Shown: piece after piece, positions 1-7,798 of the stretch
How the letters are laid out: every line of letters begins with the position of its first letter
How positions within the stretch are numbered: position 1 is the first letter of the stretch
Origin: Cryptosporangium minutisporangium
GTDB lineage: Bacteria; Actinomycetota; Actinomycetes; Mycobacteriales; Cryptosporangiaceae
Direction of reading: 5' to 3'
DNA length: 64,000 bases
Assembly: GCF_039536245.1 (NCBI RefSeq)
Contig: NZ_BAAAYN010000001.1
Coordinates: 93,008 to 157,007, forward strand
Made by a program: the position numbers and the translations under genes
The notes under the pieces: model-generated
What the model was told of the DNA's origin: nothing
The model's database searches: none
The model's input: the letters and a program-made list of their open reading frames with translations, nothing else

Positions 1-215
1 ACGGCCACGGCCGACAGCGCGGCGGCCGTCGCCGGCCAGAGCCGCACCAGCGCGACCGGAGCCACCCCGGCGAGCGCGACGAGCACGGCCAGGGCCAGCG
101 GAGGGCGATCGGAGGCGCGCACCACCACCTCGGTCACCGCGGCGGCACCGAGCGCGGCCGTCAGGGCAGCCGCCCCCACTCCCTTCACCTCCGTCATTGT
201 GACCGGCCCGGACAT
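1..215 (-). CDS. N-terminus of a membrane protein, probably a NarL-type sensor histidine kinase (runs off left edge)
   Basis: The minus strand is open from an ATG at 215 (an in-frame ATG at 197 is the alternative) to the window edge. About 70 residues are visible. They are Ala/Leu/Val rich, with a hydrophobic segment around LALAVLVALAGVAPVALVR followed by LWP. That arrangement is typical of the N-terminal transmembrane block of actinobacterial NarL/DesK-type sensor kinases, but no catalytic domain lies inside the window, so the kinase assignment is inference. It is divergent from an ABC-2 exporter operon, a usual arrangement for a kinase that controls the exporter. No convincing Shine-Dalgarno sequence precedes either start. 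Confidence 0.45.
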   Translation of the reverse strand, partial: MSGPVTMTEVKGVGAAALTAALGAAAVTEVVVRASDRPPLALAVLVALAGVAPVALVRLWPATAAALSAVA

Positions 216-318
216 CGGTGTCGTCCATCCCGGCAGGGATGCGTACCCCCCAACTGAGGGAGATCGGCGGCGGCGAAGAACCCCCTGCGCCGGGACGCGT
301 GCGGCGACCCCGGCTGCA

Positions 319-330
319 TAGCCTCCCGAC
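319..330 (+). promoter_or_regulatory. TAGCCT -10 element for a leaderless ABC transporter mRNA
   Basis: TAGCCT at 319-324 is followed by 6 nt and then the ATG at 331. There is no ribosome-binding site. The same TAGCCT-6/7 nt-start arrangement precedes four other genes in the window (starts at 18503, 44099, 58392 and 61648). No clear -35 hexamer is visible. Confidence 0.55.
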
Positions 331-1281
331 ATGGACCCCACCATCGAGGTACGCGGACTGCGCAAGCGTTACCGCACGACCGTCGCGGTGGACGGACTCT
401 CGTTCACCGTCCGGGCCGGCGAGGTGACCGGCTTCGTCGGACCCAACGGCGCCGGTAAGTCGACGACGATGCGGCTGATCCTCGGGCTCGACTCGCCGGA
501 CGAGGGCGAGGCCTTGGTCAACGGTCACCCCTACCGCCGGTTACGGACGCCGCTCACGCAGGTCGGTGCGCTGCTGGACGCCGCGGCCCTGCACCCGGGC
601 CGGCGGGGTCGCGATCATCTGCTGTGGCTGGCCCAGAGCAACGGCCTCGGCAAACGCCGGGTGTCGGAGGTACTCGACCAGGTGGGGCTGGCGTCGGCGG
701 CGCGTCGCCGCGCCGGCGGCTACTCGCTCGGGATGCAGCAACGGCTGGGCATCGCCGCCGCGCTGCTCGGCGACCCGCCGATCCTGCTCTTCGACGAGCC
801 GGTGAACGGGCTCGACCCCGACGGCATCGTCTGGATCCGCGGCCTGATGCGATCGCTGGCCGCGGAGGGCCGCGCCGTCCTGGTCTCCAGCCACCTGATG
901 GGCGAGTTGGAGGAGACCGCCGACCGCCTCGTCGCGATCGGCCGGGGCCGGGTGGTGGCCGACACGAGCGTGGCCGAGCTCCTGGCGGCGGCCTCGAAGG
1001 GCCGGGTGGAGGTGACCACCGCGCGGCGGGCGGACGCAACCAGAGTGCTCGCCAACGCGGGCGCCACCGTCGCGGTGGCCGGCCCGGAGACCGTCATCGT
1101 CGAAGGCCTACCCGGCGACCGCGTGTCGGCGCTGCTGACCGAGGCCGCCATCCCCTTCTCCGAGCTGCGGCGGCACCGGGCTTCGCTGGAGGCGGCCTAC
1201 ATGGACCTGACACGCGGTGCGGTCGAGTTCGCACCCGACGCTCCCGGTGGCGCACCCGAGACCGAAGGGAGCGTCCGGTGA
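331..1281 (+). CDS. ABC-2 type exporter, ATP-binding protein
   Basis: This 316-residue ATPase powers a drug- or lipid-type ABC-2 exporter at the inner face of the membrane. Walker A (GPNGAGKST) is at residues 37-45, the signature (YSLGMQQRLG) near 131-140 and Walker B (ILLFDEP) near 151-157, followed by a D-loop and a switch histidine (SSHLM). The C-terminal ~90 residues are the regulatory extension usual in the CcmA/NatA-like family. The start is the ATG at 331, placed 6 nt after a TAGCCT box, so the mRNA is probably leaderless. Its stop overlaps the GTG of the first permease (GTGA), showing translational coupling. The substrate cannot be read from sequence. Confidence 0.93.
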   Translation: MDPTIEVRGLRKRYRTTVAVDGLSFTVRAGEVTGFVGPNGAGKSTTMRLILGLDSPDEGEALVNGHPYRRLRTPLTQVGALLDAAALHPGRRGRDHLLWLAQSNGLGKRRVSEVLDQVGLASAARRRAGGYSLGMQQRLGIAAALLGDPPILLFDEPVNGLDPDGIVWIRGLMRSLAAEGRAVLVSSHLMGELEETADRLVAIGRGRVVADTSVAELLAAASKGRVEVTTARRADATRVLANAGATVAVAGPETVIVEGLPGDRVSALLTEAAIPFSELRRHRASLEAAYMDLTRGAVEFAPDAPGGAPETEGSVR

Positions 1282-2771
1282 CCGGCCGCGAGTCCTTCCG
1301 TGGCCTGCTGCTGGCCGAGTGGACGAAGCTGCGCTCGGTGACGCGGTGGGTCGTCACCCTGGTCGCCGCCGTGGCCCTCACGATCGGCTTGAGCTACCTG
1401 GCCGCCTCGGGTAGCCGCAGCGACATCAACAAGCACGCCGACTTCGTCGCCGGGCCGCTCGACGAACCGGTCGCCGACTCGTTCTACTTCGTGCACCAGC
1501 CGATCACCGGGGACACGACACTGACCGCCCGGGTCGCGTCGCTGACGCCCCACTCCCAGGGCGGCTCCCCCGGCAACGGGCTGACCCGACTGGACGATCC
1601 GAGCCCGTTCGCGTCGCCGGCCGCCGGACTCATGATCAAGGACGGCACCCGCCCGGGCTCCTCGTACTCCTCGCTGATGCTGACCCCTTCGCGGGGCGTC
1701 CGCATGCAGTGGGACTTCGACGCCGACCGCGGAGGCAGCGCGAGCAGCGGTACCCGCTGGCTACGGCTGGTCCGCTCCGGCGACACGATCACCGGCTACG
1801 AGTCGGCCGACGGCGTCGCCTGGGAAAAGGTCGGGACGGCGACGCCGAAGAGCCTCCCAGACACGGTGGAGGTCGGCTTCTACGTCTCGTCGCCCCCGGA
1901 CGTCTTCACCTCGCGGGGCGGGGGCAGCTCGTCGGTGGGCGAACGCCCGACCCTCACGTCGGCGACGTTCGACAGCGTGCGGGTCGACTCCGGGACCGCG
2001 TGGCGCGGTGAGCAACTCGGCCGGACGGTCGTCGGCGAGAAGGGCGCGCCGCCGGGCGGCCGCGTCACTGAGCGCACCGGGACGTTCACGGTGACCGGCA
2101 CCGGCGAGGTGGGCCCCGAGCCGCCGGACGACGACATGGTCTCGATCGCCCTGATCGGCATCATCGCCGGCATCATGGCGCTGGTATCGGTCGGCGTCCT
2201 GTTCGCCACCTCGGAGTACCGCCGAGGGATGATCCGCGCGACGCTGGCCGCGACGCCCCGGCGTGGCCGGGTGCTGGCCGCCAAGGTGATCGTTCTCGGC
2301 GGCACGTCGTTCCTGGTCGGTCTGGCGGGAACGGTCGGGTCGTTCCTGCTCGCGATCCCGGCCCTGCGTTCGCGGGGATTCACGCCACCCGGCTTCCCGC
2401 AGCCGTCGCTCACCGACGGTGCGGTGCTGCGGGCGATCGTGCTGACCGCCGCCTTCATGGCCGGGGTCGCGCTCGTCGGACTCGGCATCGGCATGGTGCT
2501 GCGGCACACGGCGGGTGCCATCACGATCACGATCGTGCTGGTCCTGCTGCCGCTGATCGTCGGGATGATCCTGCCCGGCAGCTCACCGAAGTGGTTGATG
2601 TACACCACGTTGGCCGGTGGAATGGCGACGCTGCGCGCCAAGCCACCGACGATCACGCTCGCCGAACCGTGGGCGCTGATCGGTCCGTGGGCCGGGATCG
2701 GCGTCGTGGCGGCCTGGGTCGCCCTCACCCTCGGGCTGGCCTGGTGGCGCCTGCGGACGCGGGACAGCTGA
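1278..2771 (+). CDS. ABC-2 type exporter, permease subunit with large extracytoplasmic insert
   Basis: A 497-residue permease starting at the GTG that overlaps the ATPase stop. It opens with AEWTKLRSV, the usual N-terminal cytoplasmic motif of actinobacterial ABC-2 permeases, then a transmembrane helix (residues ~20-40). About 230 residues without membrane segments follow (roughly 50-280), then five more helices after ~290. The soluble insert contains a DFDADRGG...SGTRWLRLVRSGDTITGYES stretch that looks like a DUF1349/concanavalin-like beta-sandwich; this is inference from pattern. Such an insert between TM1 and TM2 is unusual for the family and would face outside the cell. It overlaps the next permease by ATGA-type coupling at 2771. 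Confidence 0.85.
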   Translation: MTGRESFRGLLLAEWTKLRSVTRWVVTLVAAVALTIGLSYLAASGSRSDINKHADFVAGPLDEPVADSFYFVHQPITGDTTLTARVASLTPHSQGGSPGNGLTRLDDPSPFASPAAGLMIKDGTRPGSSYSSLMLTPSRGVRMQWDFDADRGGSASSGTRWLRLVRSGDTITGYESADGVAWEKVGTATPKSLPDTVEVGFYVSSPPDVFTSRGGGSSSVGERPTLTSATFDSVRVDSGTAWRGEQLGRTVVGEKGAPPGGRVTERTGTFTVTGTGEVGPEPPDDDMVSIALIGIIAGIMALVSVGVLFATSEYRRGMIRATLAATPRRGRVLAAKVIVLGGTSFLVGLAGTVGSFLLAIPALRSRGFTPPGFPQPSLTDGAVLRAIVLTAAFMAGVALVGLGIGMVLRHTAGAITITIVLVLLPLIVGMILPGSSPKWLMYTTLAGGMATLRAKPPTITLAEPWALIGPWAGIGVVAAWVALTLGLAWWRLRTRDS

Positions 2772-3553
2772 TGCGGGCGGCCCACGCCGAGTGGACGAAG
2801 CTACGGACCCTGCCGAGCACGGGCTGGCTGATGCTGCTCACCGTGGCCGGCACGGTGGGCCTCGGCCTCGCGATCACCGGATCGCTGGACTACACCCACT
2901 GCGCGCCACCCTGCCGTGTCGACACCACCAAGCTGTCGCTGACGGGTGTGCGGCTGGGCCAGGTCGGGGTCCTCGTCCTCGCGGTGCTGGCGACGACGGC
3001 GGAGTACAGCACCCGAACGATCCGGCCGACGCTGCTGGCGGTGCCCCGGCGGCCTCGGGTGGTGCTCGGCAAGCTCGGTGTGCTGACCGTCCTCGGAGTC
3101 GTCACCGGCGTTCTGGCCGTCGCCGGATCCCTGGTCGCGGGGCGGGCCGTTCTGCCCGGCAACGGGTTCACCGCGGCGCACGGGTTCCCGGCGCTGTCGC
3201 TCGCCGACGACCTCACTCGGCGAGCGGCGCTCGGCACGGTGGTCTACCTCGGTCTGGTGGCGCTGCTCGGGGCCGGGCTCGGCCTCCTGCTGCGGGACAC
3301 CGCAGGAGCGCTCACCGCCGCCCTCGGCCTCCTCTACGGCGCGCCGGTGCTCGCCCTGTTCGTCAGCGACCCGACCTGGCAACACCGCATCCACCGGTAC
3401 GCCCCGATGGACGCGGGCCTCGCCATTCAATCGACCCGCGACCTCGCCGCCGCACACATCGGACCGTGGGCAGGGCTCGGCGTGCTGTCCGCGTACGCCG
3501 CGGCGGCGGTCGTCGCCGGCCTGGTCCTGTTCCAGCTGCGCGACACCCGCTGA
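2771..3553 (+). CDS. ABC-2 type exporter, second permease subunit
   Basis: A 260-residue membrane protein of about six helices with the same N-terminal AEWTKLRT motif as its neighbour and the EYSTRTIRPTLLAVPRR motif seen in ABC-2 permeases of this group (the first permease has EYRRGMIRATLAATPRR). It lacks the large extracytoplasmic insert of its partner. The start ATG at 2771 overlaps the preceding TGA. Together with the two upstream genes it forms a three-gene exporter operon in which the two permeases probably pair as a heterodimer. Confidence 0.88.
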   Translation: MRAAHAEWTKLRTLPSTGWLMLLTVAGTVGLGLAITGSLDYTHCAPPCRVDTTKLSLTGVRLGQVGVLVLAVLATTAEYSTRTIRPTLLAVPRRPRVVLGKLGVLTVLGVVTGVLAVAGSLVAGRAVLPGNGFTAAHGFPALSLADDLTRRAALGTVVYLGLVALLGAGLGLLLRDTAGALTAALGLLYGAPVLALFVSDPTWQHRIHRYAPMDAGLAIQSTRDLAAAHIGPWAGLGVLSAYAAAAVVAGLVLFQLRDTR

Positions 3554-3744
3554 CGCTCCCCGCTGACGCCGGGACCGGACGGCCGGCGGCACAATCGGGC
3601 CCGTGCGCGAACGCTCGGCCTCACCGTGTTCCGGCCGTGGGAAGCCTGAGTTGCCGACCTCGGTCGATGAGTTCTCGTCGCTCGTGGCGTCAATGGTGGT
3701 GTGCCGACCGCCGTCGGCCGGATTCCGAACGAGGAGGGTCACGA

Positions 3745-4293
3745 GTGGGCAGCATCTGCGCGTCGGTGTTCATGACGCTGGACGGTGTCGTCGAGGCGCC
3801 GCACGTCTGGCACCCCGCTTTTGTCAGCGAGGAGAGTCTGGCCGCACTCTCCGACCAGCTGACCGATGCGACGGCCATGCTGCTCGGTCGCCGCACCTAC
3901 GAGGAGTTCGCCGACTACTGGCCGGACCAGCCGAGTGACGTGCCGCTCGCCGATGCGACCAACAGCATCCCCAAGTACCTGGTGTCCCGGACCCAGCCGG
4001 CCGCGCAGTGGAACAACACCACGGTGTTGGACGCCGGCCTCGTCGCGGCCGTCCGCGCCGTGAAGGAGCGGGAGCGCAGCGTCTTGGTACCGGGCGGAGC
4101 TCAACTGATCCGCGGGTTGCTGCGCGAACACCTCCTCGACGAACTGCGGATCACGCTGGATCCGGTCATCGTCGGCTCCGGTCACCGGCTTCTCGTCGAC
4201 GGGCTCCCCCAGACCCGGCTGGAGCTCCTCGACGTTCGTCGCCTTCCACACGGCGTGACCTACCTGGTGTACCGGCCGGAGCGTCCGGCGTGA
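3745..4293 (+). CDS. RibD C-terminal / dihydrofolate-reductase-like protein
   Basis: A 182-residue protein of the YyaP/RibD C-terminal reductase-like superfamily. It has the early TLDGVVE motif, the LLGRRTYEEF motif near residue 50, and a glycine-rich VPGGAQLIRGLL segment near 113-126 that in this fold binds NADPH. The real substrate of most such small proteins is unknown. The start is the GTG at 3745, preceded by GAGGAGGG at 3731-3738. Its TGA overlaps the GTG of the next gene, an ECF sigma factor, so the two are translationally coupled. Upstream bases 3554-3744 hold no clear gene. Confidence 0.85.
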   Translation: MGSICASVFMTLDGVVEAPHVWHPAFVSEESLAALSDQLTDATAMLLGRRTYEEFADYWPDQPSDVPLADATNSIPKYLVSRTQPAAQWNNTTVLDAGLVAAVRAVKERERSVLVPGGAQLIRGLLREHLLDELRITLDPVIVGSGHRLLVDGLPQTRLELLDVRRLPHGVTYLVYRPERPA

Positions 4294-5375
4294 CCCGGCC
4301 GAGCGGTCCGATCGACCCGTCCACCGCCGAGGACGCGGCGCTGGCCGACGCAGCCGGTCGAGGTGACGACGCGGCCTTCGCGCAGCTGGCCGCGCGTTAC
4401 CGGGCCGACGTGCAGCTGCACTGCTACCGCATGCTCGGCTCGCTCGAGGACTCCGAGGACGTCACCCAGGAGACCCTGCTCCGCGCCTGGAAGGCCATCG
4501 GGGGGTACGAGGGACGCTCCGGCGTTCGCACCTGGCTGCACCGCATCGCCACCAACGCCTGCCTCGACGTCCTCGCCCGGCAGCAGCGCCGACGGCGACT
4601 GCTGACGCTCGCGTCCGGGAACGAGCCGCTCCCGCCTGCGGCGGTCGCGGTTCCGTGGCTGCAGCCCTACCCCGACCACCTGATCGGCGATCCTGCCGAC
4701 ACGTCTCCCGAGCCCGCCACGGCGACGGTGACCCGGGAGACAGTCGAGTTGACGTTCATCGCCGCACTGCAATTGCTTCCGGACGCTGCGCGCGCGGCCC
4801 TGATCCTGCGGGACGTCCTCGGCTGGCCGGCCACCGAGTGCGCGCAGGCGCTCGGGCTCTCGGTGCCCGCGGTGAACAGCGCGCTCCAGCGTGCTCGCGC
4901 GAAGCTGCGGACGCGACTCGGCCCGGACCGTTCCCAGTGGCGCCGGAGCACCGATCTCACCGAGCAGGAGACCGCGCTGCTGCACCGGTACATGCGCGCG
5001 ATCGAGGCCGCGGACGACCAGGCCCTCGCGGCGCTGCTCGCACCGGCCGCCCGAGTCAGCCACCAGCCCGGTGCCGGCGGGCACCACGGCACCGAACCGG
5101 TCTGGTACGCCGGTCGCGCCACCATCCTCGAGAGCTGGGCACCCGTCCTGCACAGCTCCCCGGCACTCCGCTTGCGGATGCGAGCCGCCCGAGCCAATCG
5201 GCAACCGGCTGCGGCCACCTACCTCCACGTCCCCGGCGAGTCCGCTTACCGGGCGTTCTCGCTCTCGGTCGTGACCATGCAGGACGGTCTGCTCACCGAG
5301 CTCGCGCAGTTCGGTCCGGAGCTGTTCCCCGCGTTCGGGCTCCCCGACGCCCTCCCTCTCCGCGAGCCGGGCTAG
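4290..5375 (+). CDS. ECF RNA polymerase sigma factor with C-terminal SnoaL-like domain (SigG/TIGR02960 type)
   Basis: A 361-residue sigma-70 family factor. Region 2 is seen at HCYRMLGSLEDSEDVTQE (residues ~48-65), with the promoter-melting aromatics in RTWLHRIATNACLD. Region 4 carries a helix-turn-helix at LGLSVPAVNSALQRARAKL (~189-207). Between them is the WLQPYPD motif shared by the two sister factors in this window. The last ~130 residues form an NTF2/SnoaL-like domain ending LFPAFGLP. In this group the extra domain takes the place of a separate anti-sigma factor as a built-in regulator (family knowledge). The GTG start overlaps the stop of the RibD-like gene. No adjacent anti-sigma gene is present. 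Confidence 0.9.
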   Translation: MTRPSGPIDPSTAEDAALADAAGRGDDAAFAQLAARYRADVQLHCYRMLGSLEDSEDVTQETLLRAWKAIGGYEGRSGVRTWLHRIATNACLDVLARQQRRRRLLTLASGNEPLPPAAVAVPWLQPYPDHLIGDPADTSPEPATATVTRETVELTFIAALQLLPDAARAALILRDVLGWPATECAQALGLSVPAVNSALQRARAKLRTRLGPDRSQWRRSTDLTEQETALLHRYMRAIEAADDQALAALLAPAARVSHQPGAGGHHGTEPVWYAGRATILESWAPVLHSSPALRLRMRAARANRQPAAATYLHVPGESAYRAFSLSVVTMQDGLLTELAQFGPELFPAFGLPDALPLREPG

Positions 5376-5744
5376 TGCGGTGTCCACGAAGGTCCACCGG
5401 GTCCGACACATCATGCGGGGATGGAGTGATCCGGTTCGTCATCAGGTTGGGCTGCTCAAGCGCGTGTGCACTAATGCAGGCTGTAACACGTCAAAGTGCG
5501 CACGTACCCCGGATCGCTTGCCCAGAACCGGACTCCAAAGCCAGCATCGGACGCTCCGCTCGCGGATATCAGACCTGCACACGATGCGCGTCCCAGTGGC
5601 CGAGATTGCGTTCCACTAACTGAACACTCAAGCCGGCATCCTTGGTCACCGCAGCGGCCGCTCGTCGGGCAGACAGGCGCGGTTGCTTCCCAACGCAATC
5701 CGCCTCCGGCTTCAGCGACCCCCGTGAACGATCTGGTCACCGGG
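5376..5744. other. 369-bp intergenic stretch with no supported gene
   Basis: This stretch lies between the end of the ECF gene and the end of the convergent nucleotidyltransferase gene. It is visibly poorer in G+C than its surroundings and has no codon-position bias in any frame. Short open frames on both strands (for example 5496-5894 plus and 5471-5959 minus) run into the neighbouring gene and look random. It may be decayed DNA, but I recognise no parent element, no inverted terminal repeats and no strong terminator. Confidence 0.5.
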
Positions 5745-6560
5745 CTAACTGATGCCCGCTGCGGACAGACGGTCGCCGACCATCCGGGCGAGCGCCTGCA
5801 GCTCGCTCGTCCGGACCTCGGCACCGCTGGGGTCGGCGTACTCGTCGAGGGCTGCGGTCGCCAGAGCAGCGAACCGTGCCTCCCGCGCCAGTAGCCAACG
5901 ACCGCCTCCCGCCTTGGACAGCACGGCGCGATCCTGCAGCCAGGCCAGCGTCCGGGCACAGTTGAGCACCGCGTACACCGGAACGGGTGTCCACTCCGCG
6001 GTGAGACGCCGCAGGTCGTCGCAGCTCTCCAGCACGTCAGCGCCGACGGAGGCGACGAACTCCGCGTCGGCCACCCGGCGCAGCACCCGCCGCGCCGGCG
6101 GCCCCCAGGCGGACACGCCGACCTCGTGCGCGACGAGCAGATGCCCAGCCAGGTCCGGGTCGTTCCCGCCGACCGACAGATCCCACGTTCCCGGATCCTG
6201 GCCGGCCAGGCGGCCTCGACTGAAGTGGTACAGGTACCCGATCGGGTGCCGATCGTTCGCCGCCTGGGCGCGCGACAGGATCGAGAGTTCGAACCCGCCG
6301 CCCGGAGCGCGAGCGTCCTCGGCGAGCAGTTTCGGGTGGAACTCCTCGAGCCCCGCCCGGCTCTCGACGACGATCAGGACGTCGAGGTCGCTCGCCGGAC
6401 CCCAGCACCCCCACGCCAGCGAGCCGTGGACGACGATCGACACCAGGCTCCCCGGAAGGGTCTCCCGGGCCGTGCCGACCAGCCGGGTCACCGCTTCCCG
6501 GGCCGCCGGCGGGAAGGCGGCGACGACGGTTGCCGGAGTGTCGAAGGCGGGCGCGGGCAC
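5745..6560 (-). CDS. Aminoglycoside nucleotidyltransferase-like protein (AadA/ANT(3'')-type fold, DUF4111)
   Basis: A 271-residue protein. The N-terminal nucleotidyltransferase domain has the family signature GSLAWGCWGPASDLDVLIV (residues ~46-64), in which the GS pair and the DxD acidic pair bind nucleotide and metal. The C-terminal half has helical DUF4111 features (PVYAVLNCARTLAWLQD...GGRWLL). AadA relatives adenylylate streptomycin/spectinomycin, but a chromosomal actinobacterial homologue need not confer resistance, so the substrate is unknown. The GTG start at 6560 follows a TACATT box by 7 nt with no Shine-Dalgarno sequence, suggesting a leaderless mRNA. Divergent from the VOC gene. Confidence 0.8.
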   Translation of the reverse strand: MPAPAFDTPATVVAAFPPAAREAVTRLVGTARETLPGSLVSIVVHGSLAWGCWGPASDLDVLIVVESRAGLEEFHPKLLAEDARAPGGGFELSILSRAQAANDRHPIGYLYHFSRGRLAGQDPGTWDLSVGGNDPDLAGHLLVAHEVGVSAWGPPARRVLRRVADAEFVASVGADVLESCDDLRRLTAEWTPVPVYAVLNCARTLAWLQDRAVLSKAGGGRWLLAREARFAALATAALDEYADPSGAEVRTSELQALARMVGDRLSAAGIS

Positions 6561-6590
6561 GCCGCGAAATGTAGTGCTGCCGCTCGCTGG

Positions 6591-6636
6591 CTTCCGGTCA
6601 GGAACTGGCCGGAAGGGCCTCTAGCGTGGCCGGAAG
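6591..6636. promoter_or_regulatory. Inverted and direct CCGGAAG repeats between divergent genes
   Basis: CTTCCGG at 6591-6597 and CCGGAAG at 6609-6615 form an inverted repeat with an 11-nt spacer. TGGCCGGAAG recurs as a direct repeat at 6606-6615 and 6627-6636, 21 bp (two helical turns) apart, flanking a TAGCGT -10-like box at 6622-6627 that would serve the VOC gene. This could be a regulator binding region; the regulator is not known. Confidence 0.35.
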
Positions 6637-6663
6637 CAGCAGAAATCAACGAGAGGACCGGCG

Positions 6664-7194
6664 ATGCCCGAGCACACCGACGCCACCCCCACGGGCTACA
6701 CCACCGTCGCACCGTGGGTTGTTACCGACGACACCGGAGCGTTCCTGGAGTTCGTCACCGCGGCGTTCGGCGGCACCGAGCTCGGGCGGGTGACCACCGA
6801 AGACGGCCTGGTCGGCCACGGGGAGATCCGCGTCGGCGACACCGTCGTCCTCGCGTTCGACCGGCGCGCGGACTGGCCGGTCATGCCCAGCCTGCTCCGT
6901 GTGTTCGTCGCCGACGCTGACGCGGCGTTCGCGTCGGCCCTCGCCGCCGGCGGCACCGTCGTCACCGCGCTGGCCAACGACGCCTTCGGGATGCGCGGAG
7001 GCCGGATCAAGGATCCGTTCGGCAACATCTGGTGGGTGTCCAGCAAGATCGAAGACGTTCCCGAGGACGAAATGTGGAAGCGGCTCGGGCAGCCCGCGTA
7101 CGCCGAGTCGATGCGGGTCGCGCAGGAGACGCTGGACGCCGAGCTGAGCGGCCGGTCCCACGGGCGGAGCAGCACACCGCTGGAGCGGCGCTGA
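6664..7194 (+). CDS. VOC-superfamily (glyoxalase/bleomycin resistance-like, PhnB-type) protein
   Basis: A 176-residue protein with the vicinal-oxygen-chelate pattern: an N-terminal TVAPWVVTDDTGAFLEFVTAAFG segment, the GHGEIRVGDTVVLAF strand, and a C-terminal RIKDPFGNIWWVSSK motif, which is the hallmark DPFGNxW end of PhnB/glyoxalase-like domains. It is one VOC domain plus a ~45-residue tail, so it probably works as a dimer. Function (dioxygenase, isomerase or drug binding) cannot be told. The ATG at 6664 has a GAGAGGA ribosome site at 6651-6657. Neighbouring genes are other small detoxification-type proteins. Confidence 0.85.
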   Translation: MPEHTDATPTGYTTVAPWVVTDDTGAFLEFVTAAFGGTELGRVTTEDGLVGHGEIRVGDTVVLAFDRRADWPVMPSLLRVFVADADAAFASALAAGGTVVTALANDAFGMRGGRIKDPFGNIWWVSSKIEDVPEDEMWKRLGQPAYAESMRVAQETLDAELSGRSHGRSSTPLERR

Positions 7195-7282
7195 CGGTGA
7201 CGTCGGCGGGTATTGGCCGGTCGCCGTCGCCGCGCGCTTCTACGCTGGGCGGGGAACGGTGGGAGCACTAGGAGGCCGAGCC

Positions 7283-7672
7283 ATGTCCCCCTCGCAGAAG
7301 GCGGCCGCGCGCAGTGTCTTCGCGGTCTGGACCAACGGCGATCTGGACGCCCTCGACGCGGTCGTCGCACCCGACGTCGTGCACCACGACCCCTACGACC
7401 CGCACGGCGCCCACGGGCTGGCCGGCATGAAACAGTCCATCGCCGACCGTCGGCGCGCGTACCCCGACCTGACGTTCACGATCGAGCGTCAGGTCGCCGA
7501 GGACGACACGGTGGCCACGCACTGGACGGCCGGGATGACGCACGACGGGAAGCGGGTCACCCTCTCCGGGATCACCATCGACAGGTTCGCCGACGGAAAG
7601 ATCGTCGAGGCCTGGCGCGTCATCGACATGCTCGGCTTCCGCAGGCAGATCGGCGCTCCGTCGTCCGAGTAG
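7283..7672 (+). CDS. SnoaL-like / ester-cyclase-family NTF2 protein
   Basis: A 129-residue single-domain protein of the NTF2-like fold. Recognisable parts are FAVWTNGDLDALDAVVAPDVVHHDP near the N-terminus, GLAGMKQSIADRRRAYPDLTF in the middle, and WTAGMTHDGKRVTLSGITIDRFADGKIVEAWRVID at the C-terminus. This is the pattern of the SnoaL/ester cyclase family (polyketide cyclases and many proteins of unknown role). The start is the ATG at 7283 because AGGAGG at 7270-7275 lies 7 nt before it; the longer frame from 7259 has none. A TACGCT box near 7230 may be its -10 element. Confidence 0.85.
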   Translation: MSPSQKAAARSVFAVWTNGDLDALDAVVAPDVVHHDPYDPHGAHGLAGMKQSIADRRRAYPDLTFTIERQVAEDDTVATHWTAGMTHDGKRVTLSGITIDRFADGKIVEAWRVIDMLGFRRQIGAPSSE

Positions 7673-7798
7673 ACCTCGCGCGGCCGCAGGCGGGGCGGTC
7701 CGCTCCCGGAGGCGCGAGTTCGGCCGGACCGCAGCGGGCCGACGCCGCGGTGCGCCACACTCAGCACGGCTGACGGGAACTCATCGAGGAGCGACCGC

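Noticed and set aside
3603-3938. Possible leaderless gene after a CACAAT box
   Set aside because: It overlaps the well-supported RibD-like gene in another frame and its product has no sensible composition.
5471-5959. Overlapping open frames on both strands in the 5376-5744 gap
   Set aside because: No codon-position bias, no motif, and they run into the nucleotidyltransferase gene.
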